A stretch of 64,000 bases of DNA from NCBI GenBank assembly GCA_036563805.1, contig DATCLS010000004.1, positions 12,910 through 76,909 of the forward strand. The letters run 5' to 3'. The translations under genes were made by a program, and so were the position numbers. Positions 57,574 through 64,000 of this stretch are shown in pieces. Under the pieces are notes generated by a model, which was not told the DNA's origin, searched no databases, and worked only from the letters and a program-made list of their open reading frames with translations. The stretch is from DATCLS01 sp036563805 (GTDB lineage: Bacteria; Actinomycetota; Acidimicrobiia; Acidimicrobiales; VFJN01). The stretch's first letter is position 1; each line of letters starts with the position of its first letter.

Positions 57574-58818
57574 GTGACGTCCGAACGCCGCAGCCGAGCC
57601 CGTCTCACCCGGCTCATCCGGGGGGCGCTCGCCGTCCTGGTCGGGACCGCGGTCCTGTCGCCGGCCCGCAGCTCCGCCCAGGAGGACCCGAGCGCCGAGC
57701 GTGAGCGGGTGCGCGAGCGGCAGGCCCAGGTCGACCTCCAGATCGACGCCCTGCGCGCCGATCGGGCCGAGATCGACCGGGCGCTCCGCCAGCTGCGGCG
57801 CAACGTCGCCACCCAACAGGCCGAGGCCGACGAGGCCCGCCGGGCCGAGCGGGCGGCCCGCGAGGACGTGCGGGAGGCCGAGCGGGCGGTGGCCCGGGCC
57901 GAGCAGCGCATCGCCGAGCTCGAGGAGGCCACCGACGAGATGGTCGTCGAGGCGTTCATGAACCCGCCCAGCGCGGAGATGTTCGACGCCTTCAACGCCG
58001 AGACGATCTCCGACGCCGCCATCCAGCAGGCGCTGCTCGAGCTGCAGGCCGACGCCGACGCCGACCTGATGGACCAGCTCAACGCCGCCCACGAGGACCT
58101 CGAGATCGAGGAGGCCAACAAGCAGGAGGCGGCCCGCGAGGCCGAGCGCCGGCGCCGAACCGCCGAGGCCGAGCTCGCCCAGGTCCGCGCCGCCGCCCAG
58201 CAGCAGCAGGACTTCGCCGCCGAGGTCGAGGCCCGGCTCGAGCAGGCGCTGAGCGAAGCCGAGTCCCTCCGCCGGCAGGACGCCGAGCTGGCCCGGCAGA
58301 TCCAGCGGCAGCAGGAGGAGCTGGCCCGTCAGCTGCGCGAGGCCCAGCAGGCCGCGACCGCCGCCGGGGCGTCCGCGCCGTCGCCGGCGCCACCCGCGTC
58401 CGTCCAGCCCGCGCCGGGGGGCCTCGCCACCGCCCGGTGCCCGACCGGCGGGTCGATCACCGTCGCCGCCTCCATCGGCGACAACGTCCAGGGCCTGCTC
58501 AACGAGGCGGGCCAGCAGGGCGTGCCGCTGTGCGGGTGGGGCTACCGCGACCCGGCCGAGCAGGTCCAACTGCGGCGCGAGCACTGCGGCACCAGCGAGT
58601 ACGCCATCTACCAGATGCCCTCGTCGCAGTGCAGCCCGCCGACCGCCCGGCCCGGCACGTCGATGCACGAGCGGGGCCTGGCCATCGACTTCAACTGCGC
58701 CGGCGGTTCGATCGTGGCCGGCGGGTCGTGCGACACCTTCCTGAAGTCGCGGGCGGACGACTACGGGCTCTACAACCTGCCGTCCGAGATCTGGCACTAC
58801 TCGACGACCGGGAACTAG
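57574..58818 (+). CDS. Secreted coiled-coil D-Ala-D-Ala carboxypeptidase-like protein, paralogue 3
   Basis: About 414 residues, same plan: signal peptide ending near RSSAQ, a more basic and Gln-rich coiled coil with VEAFMNPPSAEMFDAFNAET, a Pro/Ala linker, then a VanY-type domain with SMHERGLAIDFNC and SEIWHYST. Here the last motif has WHY for WHW; the His ligand is kept. The six cysteines are conserved. GTG 57574 follows CAGGGGAAG. It is the most diverged copy. Confidence 0.82.
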   Translation: MTSERRSRARLTRLIRGALAVLVGTAVLSPARSSAQEDPSAERERVRERQAQVDLQIDALRADRAEIDRALRQLRRNVATQQAEADEARRAERAAREDVREAERAVARAEQRIAELEEATDEMVVEAFMNPPSAEMFDAFNAETISDAAIQQALLELQADADADLMDQLNAAHEDLEIEEANKQEAAREAERRRRTAEAELAQVRAAAQQQQDFAAEVEARLEQALSEAESLRRQDAELARQIQRQQEELARQLREAQQAATAAGASAPSPAPPASVQPAPGGLATARCPTGGSITVAASIGDNVQGLLNEAGQQGVPLCGWGYRDPAEQVQLRREHCGTSEYAIYQMPSSQCSPPTARPGTSMHERGLAIDFNCAGGSIVAGGSCDTFLKSRADDYGLYNLPSEIWHYSTTGN

Positions 58819-58926
58819 GGGGTCCCTGTCGGGGGTGCGGGGCGGCGCGCCCGTCCGGCGCCGGGTCGCCGTCGCGGGCGGTCGGCCCGGGCGCTCGGCC
58901 TTGGCCGCTCGGCTTTGGCTGCCGGC

Positions 58927-60030
58927 TCAGCCGGCGCGGCCGTCCCGCACGACGGCGGGGGAGCGGCGGAAGAACTGCTCCACGTCCTGCTCGTAGCGGT
59001 AGGGCTGGGGGGCGCCGACCGCCCGGCGCAGGCGCTGGGCCTCCACGAACGCCTGCACCGCCCCGGCCGACGTGTGCCCGTAGGTGAACCCGGCCGCCTT
59101 CAGCCGGCGGTTGTCGGCCCCGCGGCCGTAGGTGAGCAGGTCGATCAGCTCGGGCGACAGCTCGAGGCCCAGGCGGGCCAGCGGGGCGGCCAGCAGGCCG
59201 CGCCCGACCGGCGGCAGCGGTACCCGCCGCTTCCCACACATGGCCGCCACCTCGCTCCACGGCAGCAGGCCGTCGCCGGCCACGTTGTACGTGCCGCCGA
59301 GCTGGCGGTCGAGGACGAACGTGATGGCCCGCACGACGTCGTCCTCGTGCACGAACTGGAGGCGCGGGTCGAAGCCGAGCACCGATGGCACCAGCGGCAG
59401 CTGCAGCAGCTTGGTGATCGACGTCACGATCTCGGCGCCCAGCACGTTCGAGAACCGCAGCGTGGTCACGGTGACGTGCGGGTTGTCCTGGGCGTAGTCC
59501 CGCACGTACGACTCCACCTCGCACAGCGAGCGCTCGACGCGGTGGCGGGGGGCGGCCGAGCGGGGCGTGTCCTCCCGGAACCAGGTCGGGTCGCGGTGCG
59601 TCGACCCGTAGACCATCGTCGAGGACTTCACGACCACGTTCCGGACCCGGCTCTCGGGCTGGCTGGCAGCCGCGAACAGGTTCATCGTGCCGATCACGTT
59701 GGTCTCGTGGACCTGGCGGCCCGACATCTGCGCCGCGTCCACCACCAGGAACGTGTGGACGATCGTGTCGACCTGGGTCGCCCGCACGATGCGCGACAGG
59801 ATCGAGTAGCTGGCGTCGGTGCGGACGTACTCGGTGCGCTCGAGCTCGACCGTCGGCTCGGTGGTGTCGAGCCCGACGATCACGTCCACGCCCGGGTCGG
59901 CCTCGAGGCGCTGGGCGACGCGGCCGCCCCAGAACGTGCCCAGGCCGGTCACGAGGACGCGGCGGCCCTTCCCCTTCGTCGCCGTGCTCGTGTGGGTCGC
60001 GCCCGTCGCCTCGGCCATGCCGGCGGTCAC
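58927..60030 (-). CDS. NAD-dependent epimerase/dehydratase family protein
   Basis: Extended SDR of 367 residues. The Rossmann motif is VLVTGLGTFWGGRVAQRLEA; later parts are ETNVIGTMNLFAAAS, VVVKSSTMVYGS and LRFSNVLGAEI. The usual YxxxK is not evident at the expected place (RHRVERSLCEVE instead), so catalysis by the classical mechanism is doubtful. GTG 60030 overlaps the acyltransferase stop (GTGA); ATG 60018 is an alternative. This pair with an acyltransferase is a familiar actinobacterial arrangement, perhaps in lipid or sterol-like metabolism. Confidence 0.82.
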   Translation of the reverse strand: MTAGMAEATGATHTSTATKGKGRRVLVTGLGTFWGGRVAQRLEADPGVDVIVGLDTTEPTVELERTEYVRTDASYSILSRIVRATQVDTIVHTFLVVDAAQMSGRQVHETNVIGTMNLFAAASQPESRVRNVVVKSSTMVYGSTHRDPTWFREDTPRSAAPRHRVERSLCEVESYVRDYAQDNPHVTVTTLRFSNVLGAEIVTSITKLLQLPLVPSVLGFDPRLQFVHEDDVVRAITFVLDRQLGGTYNVAGDGLLPWSEVAAMCGKRRVPLPPVGRGLLAAPLARLGLELSPELIDLLTYGRGADNRRLKAAGFTYGHTSAGAVQAFVEAQRLRRAVGAPQPYRYEQDVEQFFRRSPAVVRDGRAG

Positions 60031-60890
60031 CCGGTCCACACGCTGCGGCGCTTCCGCAGCATGTCGTAGAGGGCCTCTTGGATCGTGCTGCGGATCTCCT
60101 CCGAGATGTCCATGATGCGGCTGCGCGAGTAGCGGGGCTGGTCGGGTGGCACGTCGAGGTGGACGGGCTCGAGCACCCGGATGCGGATCTTGGCCGGGAA
60201 CGGCACGAGGCCCAAGCCGACCAGCATGTTGGCCGTGATCGGGAAGTAGGGGAGCCCGAGCGCCCGGGCCAGCGTCGGCACCTTGAACAGGATCGGCATC
60301 GTCTCCTCGGCGCCGACGACCGCCAGCGGGATGATCGGCACGCCCGCCCGCATGGCCAGCTGCACGAACCCGCCCCGGCCGAACCGCCGGAGCTGGTAGC
60401 GCTGGTCGAACGTCTTGCCCGGCCCCTTCGCCCCCTCGGGGAACACGGTGACGAGGTGCTGCTGCTCGCGCAGCAGGCGGTAGGCGTTGTCGGGGTGCGC
60501 CTGGACGCCGCCGAGCCGCGACCAGGCCACGTTCACGAACGGGATGCGCTTGAACATGTCGTCCGCCAGCCCGTAGACCGGCCGGCCGAGGTCGCGCTCG
60601 ATCCCGTGCATGATCGACGGGGCGTCGGTCGGGACCGCGCCGGCATGGTTGGCCACCAGCATGGCCCCGCCCTCGCGGGGGATGCGGTCGAACCCCTCCC
60701 ACTCGACCCGGAACCAGTGCTCGTAGACGGGGTCGTAGAGCCGCTGGACCAGGTCGCGCAGGCGCTGCGAGCGGCCCCACTCGTCGACGTCGGACAGGCG
60801 GGGGGCGTCGCCGGGTGGGTGTGGGGCGTCGCCCTCGGGGCGCGCGGCGGCGTCCGACCCGTTCGTCGTCGCCGCTTCCTGCCCGAGCAT
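60027..60890 (-). CDS. PlsC-like lysophospholipid acyltransferase
   Basis: A 287-residue 1-acyl-glycerol-phosphate acyltransferase-type protein. The active-site block is MLVANHAGAVPTDAPSIMHG (a longer variant of NHx4D), with VTVFPEGAKGPGK as the glycerol-phosphate-binding EG motif and VPIIPLAVVGAEETMPIL. The disordered first 30 residues are outside the domain. It is likely peripheral to the membrane. It is the first gene of a two-gene unit with the epimerase. Confidence 0.88.
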   Translation of the reverse strand: MLGQEAATTNGSDAAARPEGDAPHPPGDAPRLSDVDEWGRSQRLRDLVQRLYDPVYEHWFRVEWEGFDRIPREGGAMLVANHAGAVPTDAPSIMHGIERDLGRPVYGLADDMFKRIPFVNVAWSRLGGVQAHPDNAYRLLREQQHLVTVFPEGAKGPGKTFDQRYQLRRFGRGGFVQLAMRAGVPIIPLAVVGAEETMPILFKVPTLARALGLPYFPITANMLVGLGLVPFPAKIRIRVLEPVHLDVPPDQPRYSRSRIMDISEEIRSTIQEALYDMLRKRRSVWTG

Positions 60891-60963
60891 GCGCGCATGC
60901 TACGCCCGCCGGATCACTGGGCGGTCCCTTGAATGTCACACCCCGGGGGGAGGATGGGTCTCG

Positions 60964-61275
60964 ATGGAGGCCACGTCCCTGCGCTTCGCCCGCATCGCCC
61001 GCCGGCTCGGCGATGCCGCCCGGGCCCAGGGCCTGCGCGCCCCCACGTTCCGCAGCCCGCCGCGGCTGCCGGGTGTCACCCGCACGATCCGCCGGGCGGG
61101 GCGCGGCCGGGCGACGATCAGCGTGGTGCTCCGCGGCCGGCCGTGGGCCGCCGTGTCGGCCGACATGATCGACGGGGTCGTGGCCGCCAACGGCCTCCGC
61201 GGCGTCGCCGCCGACCGCGTCCGCGCCGCCCTCTGGTCGGCCCTGGCCGACCTCGCCGACGACCAGGCGGCCTGA
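60964..61275 (+). CDS. Small basic hypothetical protein
   Basis: A 103-residue product from ATG 60964. It is rich in Arg and Ala; the central strand-like part TISVVLRGRPWAAVSADMID and the end ADRVRAALWSALADLADDQ suggest a small folded domain. No family is recognised. A GGGGGGAGG tract lies about 10 nt ahead. It is divergent from the acyltransferase. The 253 bp after it hold no convincing gene. Confidence 0.55.
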   Translation: MEATSLRFARIARRLGDAARAQGLRAPTFRSPPRLPGVTRTIRRAGRGRATISVVLRGRPWAAVSADMIDGVVAANGLRGVAADRVRAALWSALADLADDQAA

Positions 61276-61528
61276 CCACCGCCCCTCTCGCCGCACCGCC
61301 GCCCGTTGCCGGCTGCCGAACGGGCGGACGGGCTGGGTCGGAGGCCACGCTTCCGGCCGCCGATGCGGCCCCCGCCTGCCGCCCGTACCGACGCGTCGCC
61401 CCTACCTCGTCGTGGCCCGGCCGGCCCTCGGGGCCTGCCCAATGCGTGGGCCCGCGCCCTGGCGCCGGCCCGGCGCCGGGCGGTCGACCTCGCGGCGCGA
61501 ATTGATCGGCGCCAGTACGCTGGCCCGA

Positions 61529-61831
61529 GTGCGTTCGACCCGGGTGCTCGTCGACCGCCTGACGGTCGGAGGGGACGAGCTGGACGTCGCCTACGCCGAC
61601 GTCTTCGTCGTGGTGCGCGACGGCGAGACCGACCCGGGCCCGAACGACTGGGAGGTCACCGCCGTCGCCCGCGGCGGCCGGCGCCTCGAGCCCGGCGAGC
61701 ACGAGCTGGTGGTGGAGGCGCTCGACGGCACCACGCTGTCGGGCCGGGCGTTGCTCCGCTACAGCGACGGACACCGCCACCTGTTCCGCGGCGACGGCCA
61801 CCTCTCGGGCTTCGCCGTCGGCGACCGGTAG
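61529..61831 (+). CDS. Small hypothetical protein, likely leaderless
   Basis: A 100-residue product from GTG 61529, mostly beta-strand-like (VLVDRLTVGGDELDVAYADV, HELVVEALDGTTLSGRALLR, YSDGHRHLFRGDGHLSGF). No family is recognised. TACGCT at 61516-61521 is a fitting -10 and places the transcript start at the GTG, so translation is probably leaderless. It ends 16 nt before tRNA-Leu. Confidence 0.6.
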   Translation: MRSTRVLVDRLTVGGDELDVAYADVFVVVRDGETDPGPNDWEVTAVARGGRRLEPGEHELVVEALDGTTLSGRALLRYSDGHRHLFRGDGHLSGFAVGDR

Positions 61832-61847
61832 CCTCGCCCTCCCACCC

Positions 61848-61933
61848 GCCCGGGTGGCGGAACTGGCAGACGCGGAGGGCTTAAACCCCTCCGGCCCCTC
61901 GGGGCCGTGCGGGTTCGATCCCCGCCCCGGGCA
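61848..61933 (+). tRNA. tRNA-Leu (UAA)
   Basis: 86-nt class II tRNA. Acceptor stem GCCCGGG/CCCGGGC with discriminator A, anticodon stem GAGGG/CCCTC, loop CTTAAAC giving anticodon TAA, long variable arm GGCCCCTCGGGGCC, T-arm GCGGG-TTCGATC-CCCGC. The 3' CCA is not encoded. It marks the edge of a lower-GC segment. Confidence 0.95.
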
Positions 61934-62210
61934 CCCGCTGACCCACTCTTGTCCCGGCTAGCCGCACGGGCCGAAGCCCAGCGGCAACCCCTGAGAGCGG
62001 TCGTCGGTCCCGGCTGGGTCATCAATCCTGTCGTGATGAGGTCCGGTAGGTGTTGACGAGGTGATTCCGCCGGGATGTGAGCCCTCCCGGGCTGCAACTC
62101 ACGATAAGCCTCGCCTGCATATCGGTGGGGTGTTCCGTCGTAGCGGTCCGGGGCAAAGGTCGCGGAGCCCTCGACGCTCGGCTGGATCGATCCCGAGCGG
62201 GAGGGCATGG
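61934..62210. other. Spacer after tRNA-Leu, possible island border
   Basis: 277 bp without a convincing gene. Composition drops towards the right. Two similar words (GTCCCGGCTAGC and GTCCCGGCTGGG) lie about 60 bp apart. No copy of the tRNA 3' end is repeated within the window, so a right-hand att site, if any, is outside. Confidence 0.4.
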
Positions 62211-62771
62211 GTGGCACGGCGTAGGAAGGCGGAGGGCGTCATCGCGGGGTTTTTCCGAGCCCGACGCGACGCCAAGATCCTGGCGCAGAAGACGGCGGAG
62301 GAGCGGGAGACGAAGCGGATCCTTGCTGCTGAGCGAGACGAACGGAAGGCGCGACTTCGCGCCAAGCGTGACGCCACAGCGAAGCTCGAGCGAGAGGAGC
62401 GTGAGCGAGCAAAGGCCAAGGAGCGAGCTGAGAAACAGAAGGTCGCTCTTGCAGCGAAGGCATTGGAGGAGGAGCGCAAGCGCTATCAGCAGATCAGCCG
62501 CGACCTGGACAGGCGGACAGCAGATTCCGCGAAGCAGCGGGAGAGGGCCGCCGCCGAGCGGCGGCGCGCTGAGGCCGTACGAAAGACCGACCAGCTGCGC
62601 GCCGAGGTCGCCGCCTTGGGGCGCATCGTCGCCGGACGCCCTCGAAATCTCCAGCAGCGGCGTCCAGGTCTGGTGGACGCGTTCGAGCGCGGAGGGGCCG
62701 ACGCTTTCGCCACCCAGGTGGCGGAAGCGCTCGCGAGCGCGTCGCATCCTCGTGGGTTCCCCCGCAGCTAG
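62211..62771 (+). CDS. N-terminal coiled-coil part of a split restriction endonuclease
   Basis: 186 residues from GTG 62211 (GGGAGG about 5 nt ahead). Almost all is a highly charged Lys/Arg/Glu/Ala coiled coil (FFRARRDAKILAQKTAEERE, ERERAKAKERAEKQK), ending in HPRGFPRS before TAG. Codon use is less GC-biased than the rest of the window. In actinobacterial Mrr-type endonucleases a long coiled coil and a GFP-x-S-type segment precede a conserved beta region; the next frame here supplies exactly that, in the same reading phase. So this is most likely the front half of one gene. Confidence 0.7.
   Translation: MARRRKAEGVIAGFFRARRDAKILAQKTAEERETKRILAAERDERKARLRAKRDATAKLEREERERAKAKERAEKQKVALAAKALEEERKRYQQISRDLDRRTADSAKQRERAAAERRRAEAVRKTDQLRAEVAALGRIVAGRPRNLQQRRPGLVDAFERGGADAFATQVAEALASASHPRGFPRS
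62769..62771 (+). other. In-frame TAG splitting the endonuclease gene
   Basis: The same frame is open on both sides. Before it reads HPRGFPRS; after it reads AGYAAEARTLHLTAELPGPS and continues without a break into the nuclease domain, 312 codons to the stop at 63707. A single nonsense change would explain it. Confidence 0.7.
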
Positions 62772-62834
62772 GCAGGCTACGCAGCAGAGGCGCGGACCCT
62801 TCACCTGACCGCCGAGCTGCCCGGGCCGAGCGTC

Positions 62835-63707
62835 GTGCCCGCGGAGGTGAGCTATGTGGTGTCGCGCCAGCGGCGCGCGGTCGAGCCGGTCGCTCGCAAG
62901 AAGGCAGACAGCGACGCGATCTATCGCCAGGTCGTGGCTTCGGTTGCTGTGCGCGTGCTCGCGTCGGCGTTCGATGCAGCTCCGCCGGAGCTCGTTCGCG
63001 ACGTCGTGCTCAGCGGGTTCGCGATGGCCGTCGACCGTGCAACCGGGCGGCCCAAGCAGGCCTGGCTCGTGAGCGTCCACGCCGAACGTGAGCAGATCGA
63101 GGGTCTGGGACTCGATGCCGCGGAGTTCGACCCGGCGGCATGCCTAACCGACTACATCGGTGCCAGGGTGAGCCGCCATCCTCACGACTACGAGCCGGTG
63201 ATCCCCGTCGCCGACATCGACCTCTCACGATTCAAGGTCGTCGGTGGCATGGACGTCGTCGCCGGACTCGACAGCCGTACCGACCTCCTCGCCATGCGAC
63301 CGTGGGACTTCGAGCACCTGGTGAGACAGCTCTTCGAGGCCATGGGCGTCGAGACCTGGAACACACAGTCCTGCCGAGACGACGGGTTCGACGTCCTAGC
63401 GTACTTCAAACATGAGGTCCTGTCGGGTACTTGCGTGATCCAGGCCAAGCGCTACAAGGACGTGGTCCCGGTCGAGTCTGTGCGTGCTCTCGCAGGCACG
63501 ATGAACGTAATGCAGGCCGCCAAAGGCATCCTTGTCACGACCTCTTGGTTCGGGAAGGCGAGCCGGGACTTCGCCAACGCCAACGGCCGCATCGATCTCA
63601 TCGAGGGACCGAACCTCAAGGCGCTGTTGCGGAAGTACCTCGACCTGGATGTACTCATCGGCCTGCCCAAGGTTCCGAAGCGCTGGGGCCAACGCGATGG
63701 GCAGTGA
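62835..63707 (+). CDS. Mrr-type restriction endonuclease domain, C-terminal part of the split gene
   Basis: 290 residues from GTG 62835; GTG 62856, with GGAGGTGA 8 nt ahead, is another possible start. The first 150 residues match the beta region seen before the nuclease in coiled-coil Mrr proteins (VLSGFAMAVDRATGRPKQAW, LVSVHAEREQIEGLGLD). The Mrr_cat domain follows: MRPWDFEHLVRQLFEAMGVE, RDDGFDVLAYF, CVIQAKRYKDVVPVESVRAL, GILVTTSWFGKASRDFANAN. The catalytic Asp and QxK are intact. It would cleave foreign or modified DNA. Without the coiled-coil half its activity is uncertain. Confidence 0.8.
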   Translation: MPAEVSYVVSRQRRAVEPVARKKADSDAIYRQVVASVAVRVLASAFDAAPPELVRDVVLSGFAMAVDRATGRPKQAWLVSVHAEREQIEGLGLDAAEFDPAACLTDYIGARVSRHPHDYEPVIPVADIDLSRFKVVGGMDVVAGLDSRTDLLAMRPWDFEHLVRQLFEAMGVETWNTQSCRDDGFDVLAYFKHEVLSGTCVIQAKRYKDVVPVESVRALAGTMNVMQAAKGILVTTSWFGKASRDFANANGRIDLIEGPNLKALLRKYLDLDVLIGLPKVPKRWGQRDGQ

Positions 63708-63753
63708 GACTCGTTGATTCGGCGGCCTCTCGATTCCGGTTCCACTGCGCGTT

Positions 63754-63765
63754 CCGTACGTACGG
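63754..63765. promoter_or_regulatory. Perfect 12-bp palindrome CCGTACGTACGG
   Basis: Lies between the endonuclease and the small downstream frame, 36 bp before ATG 63801. Possible operator. Confidence 0.35.
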
Positions 63766-63800
63766 TGTTGGTCACCGGCGGAAGACGAGGAAGTGTGCCG

Positions 63801-63908
63801 ATGGCAGGCGAGCCACAGCGGAATACGCAGCTCCTGGGCCTGTGCGCGAGCGAGGCCCACCGGGCGCTGCTGATCGCTGAGAGCCAGGCCGAGGGAACGA
63901 CGGTGTGA
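63801..63908 (+). CDS. Small 35-residue hypothetical protein
   Basis: ATG 63801 follows GACGAGGAAG by about 8 nt. The product (beginning MAGEPQRNTQLLGLCASEAH) looks helical. No family is recognised. It may be cotranscribed with the endonuclease or controlled through the palindrome upstream. Confidence 0.4.
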   Translation: MAGEPQRNTQLLGLCASEAHRALLIAESQAEGTTV

Positions 63909-64000
63909 GCCCGAGCCAGGACGTCCGGCGGGAGGGTTTTGCCCCGGCGCCAGGGGTTCGTCAGGCGGCGGTGAGGGTGGAGTGGGGGGAGGGGGTGAGG
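63909..64000. other. Window end, possible minus-strand C-terminus
   Basis: On the minus strand a frame entering from the right ends at a TGA at 63963-63961 with LTPSPHSTLTAA. Too short to identify; nothing else is seen in this stretch. Confidence 0.25.

Noticed and set aside
55959..58121. Ser/Ala-rich minus-strand frames opposite the VanY array
   Set aside because: They are complements of the coiled-coil codons and have no independent start signals or motifs.
62022..63080. 352-codon minus-strand frame opposite the endonuclease
   Set aside because: It is antisense to the coiled coil and beta region; Leu-rich stretches arise from the complementary Glu/Lys codons.
63909..64000. Transposase end at the window edge
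   Set aside because: Only about 12 residues of a minus-strand frame are visible and no terminal inverted repeat is present, so it cannot be supported.

Overview
The window is very GC-rich (about 70% or more) and densely coded, with many GTG/TTG starts, 1-4 nt gene overlaps and TAnnnT -10 boxes. Gene content is actinobacterial: a caa3/bcc-type respiratory cluster (ctaG, ctaE-qcrC-qcrA-qcrB, ctaC-ctaD-ctaF), the eno-ftsB-DUF501-ppx block, mfd next to a TP-methylase/MazG fusion, WhiJ-like XRE plus DUF397 regulators and an acyl-ACP desaturase. It fits a deep-branching actinobacterium such as an Acidimicrobiia member; that placement is inference, since no rRNA or marker search was possible.

Layout. 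1-5.3 kb: 5'-part of threonine synthase, lgt, an OsmC protein, a SelW/Rdx thioredoxin-like protein, a decayed HNH remnant and an ABC exporter. 5.3-15.8 kb: a PAS/GAF/GGDEF protein, a NarK-type transporter, a GT-C-like membrane protein, STAS, TetR and S4 proteins, a QueG-like iron-sulfur protein divergent from an HxlR regulator, an SDR and a phosphoribosyltransferase. 15.9-22.5 kb: glmU (short), prs, rplY and pth, then a drug-type ABC exporter under a PadR regulator. 22.6-33.5 kb: the terminal respiratory genes, split by an accessory segment (27.5-30.5 kb) with DUF397/XRE genes and a SPASM protein that has lost its radical-SAM cysteines. 33.7-48.2 kb: mfd, a SurA-like lipoprotein, mazG, eno, a giant FtsB/DivIC-like protein, a desaturase, a cyclase fusion, DUF501 and ppx. 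48.2-54.3 kb: aminotransferase, GNAT, a membrane-anchored protein, PadR, modBC and an enoyl-CoA hydratase. 54.4-58.8 kb: three tandem secreted coiled-coil/VanY peptidase paralogues. 58.9-61.8 kb: an epimerase, an acyltransferase and two small hypotheticals. 61.85-64 kb: tRNA-Leu(UAA) followed by a lower-GC stretch with an Mrr-type restriction endonuclease whose frame is broken by one in-frame TAG.

How the genes work together: qcrCAB plus ctaCDEFG form one respiratory supercomplex with its copper assembly factor. glmU, prs, rplY and pth serve envelope precursor, nucleotide and translation needs. The FtsB-like protein and the VanY paralogues probably act in division and wall remodelling. The most unusual items are the cysteine-less SPASM protein and its coupled small ORFs, the giant repetitive FtsB-like protein, the DUF1707-LiaF-cyclase fusion, the triple VanY array with shared leader hairpins, and the TAG-split endonuclease at the tRNA boundary.
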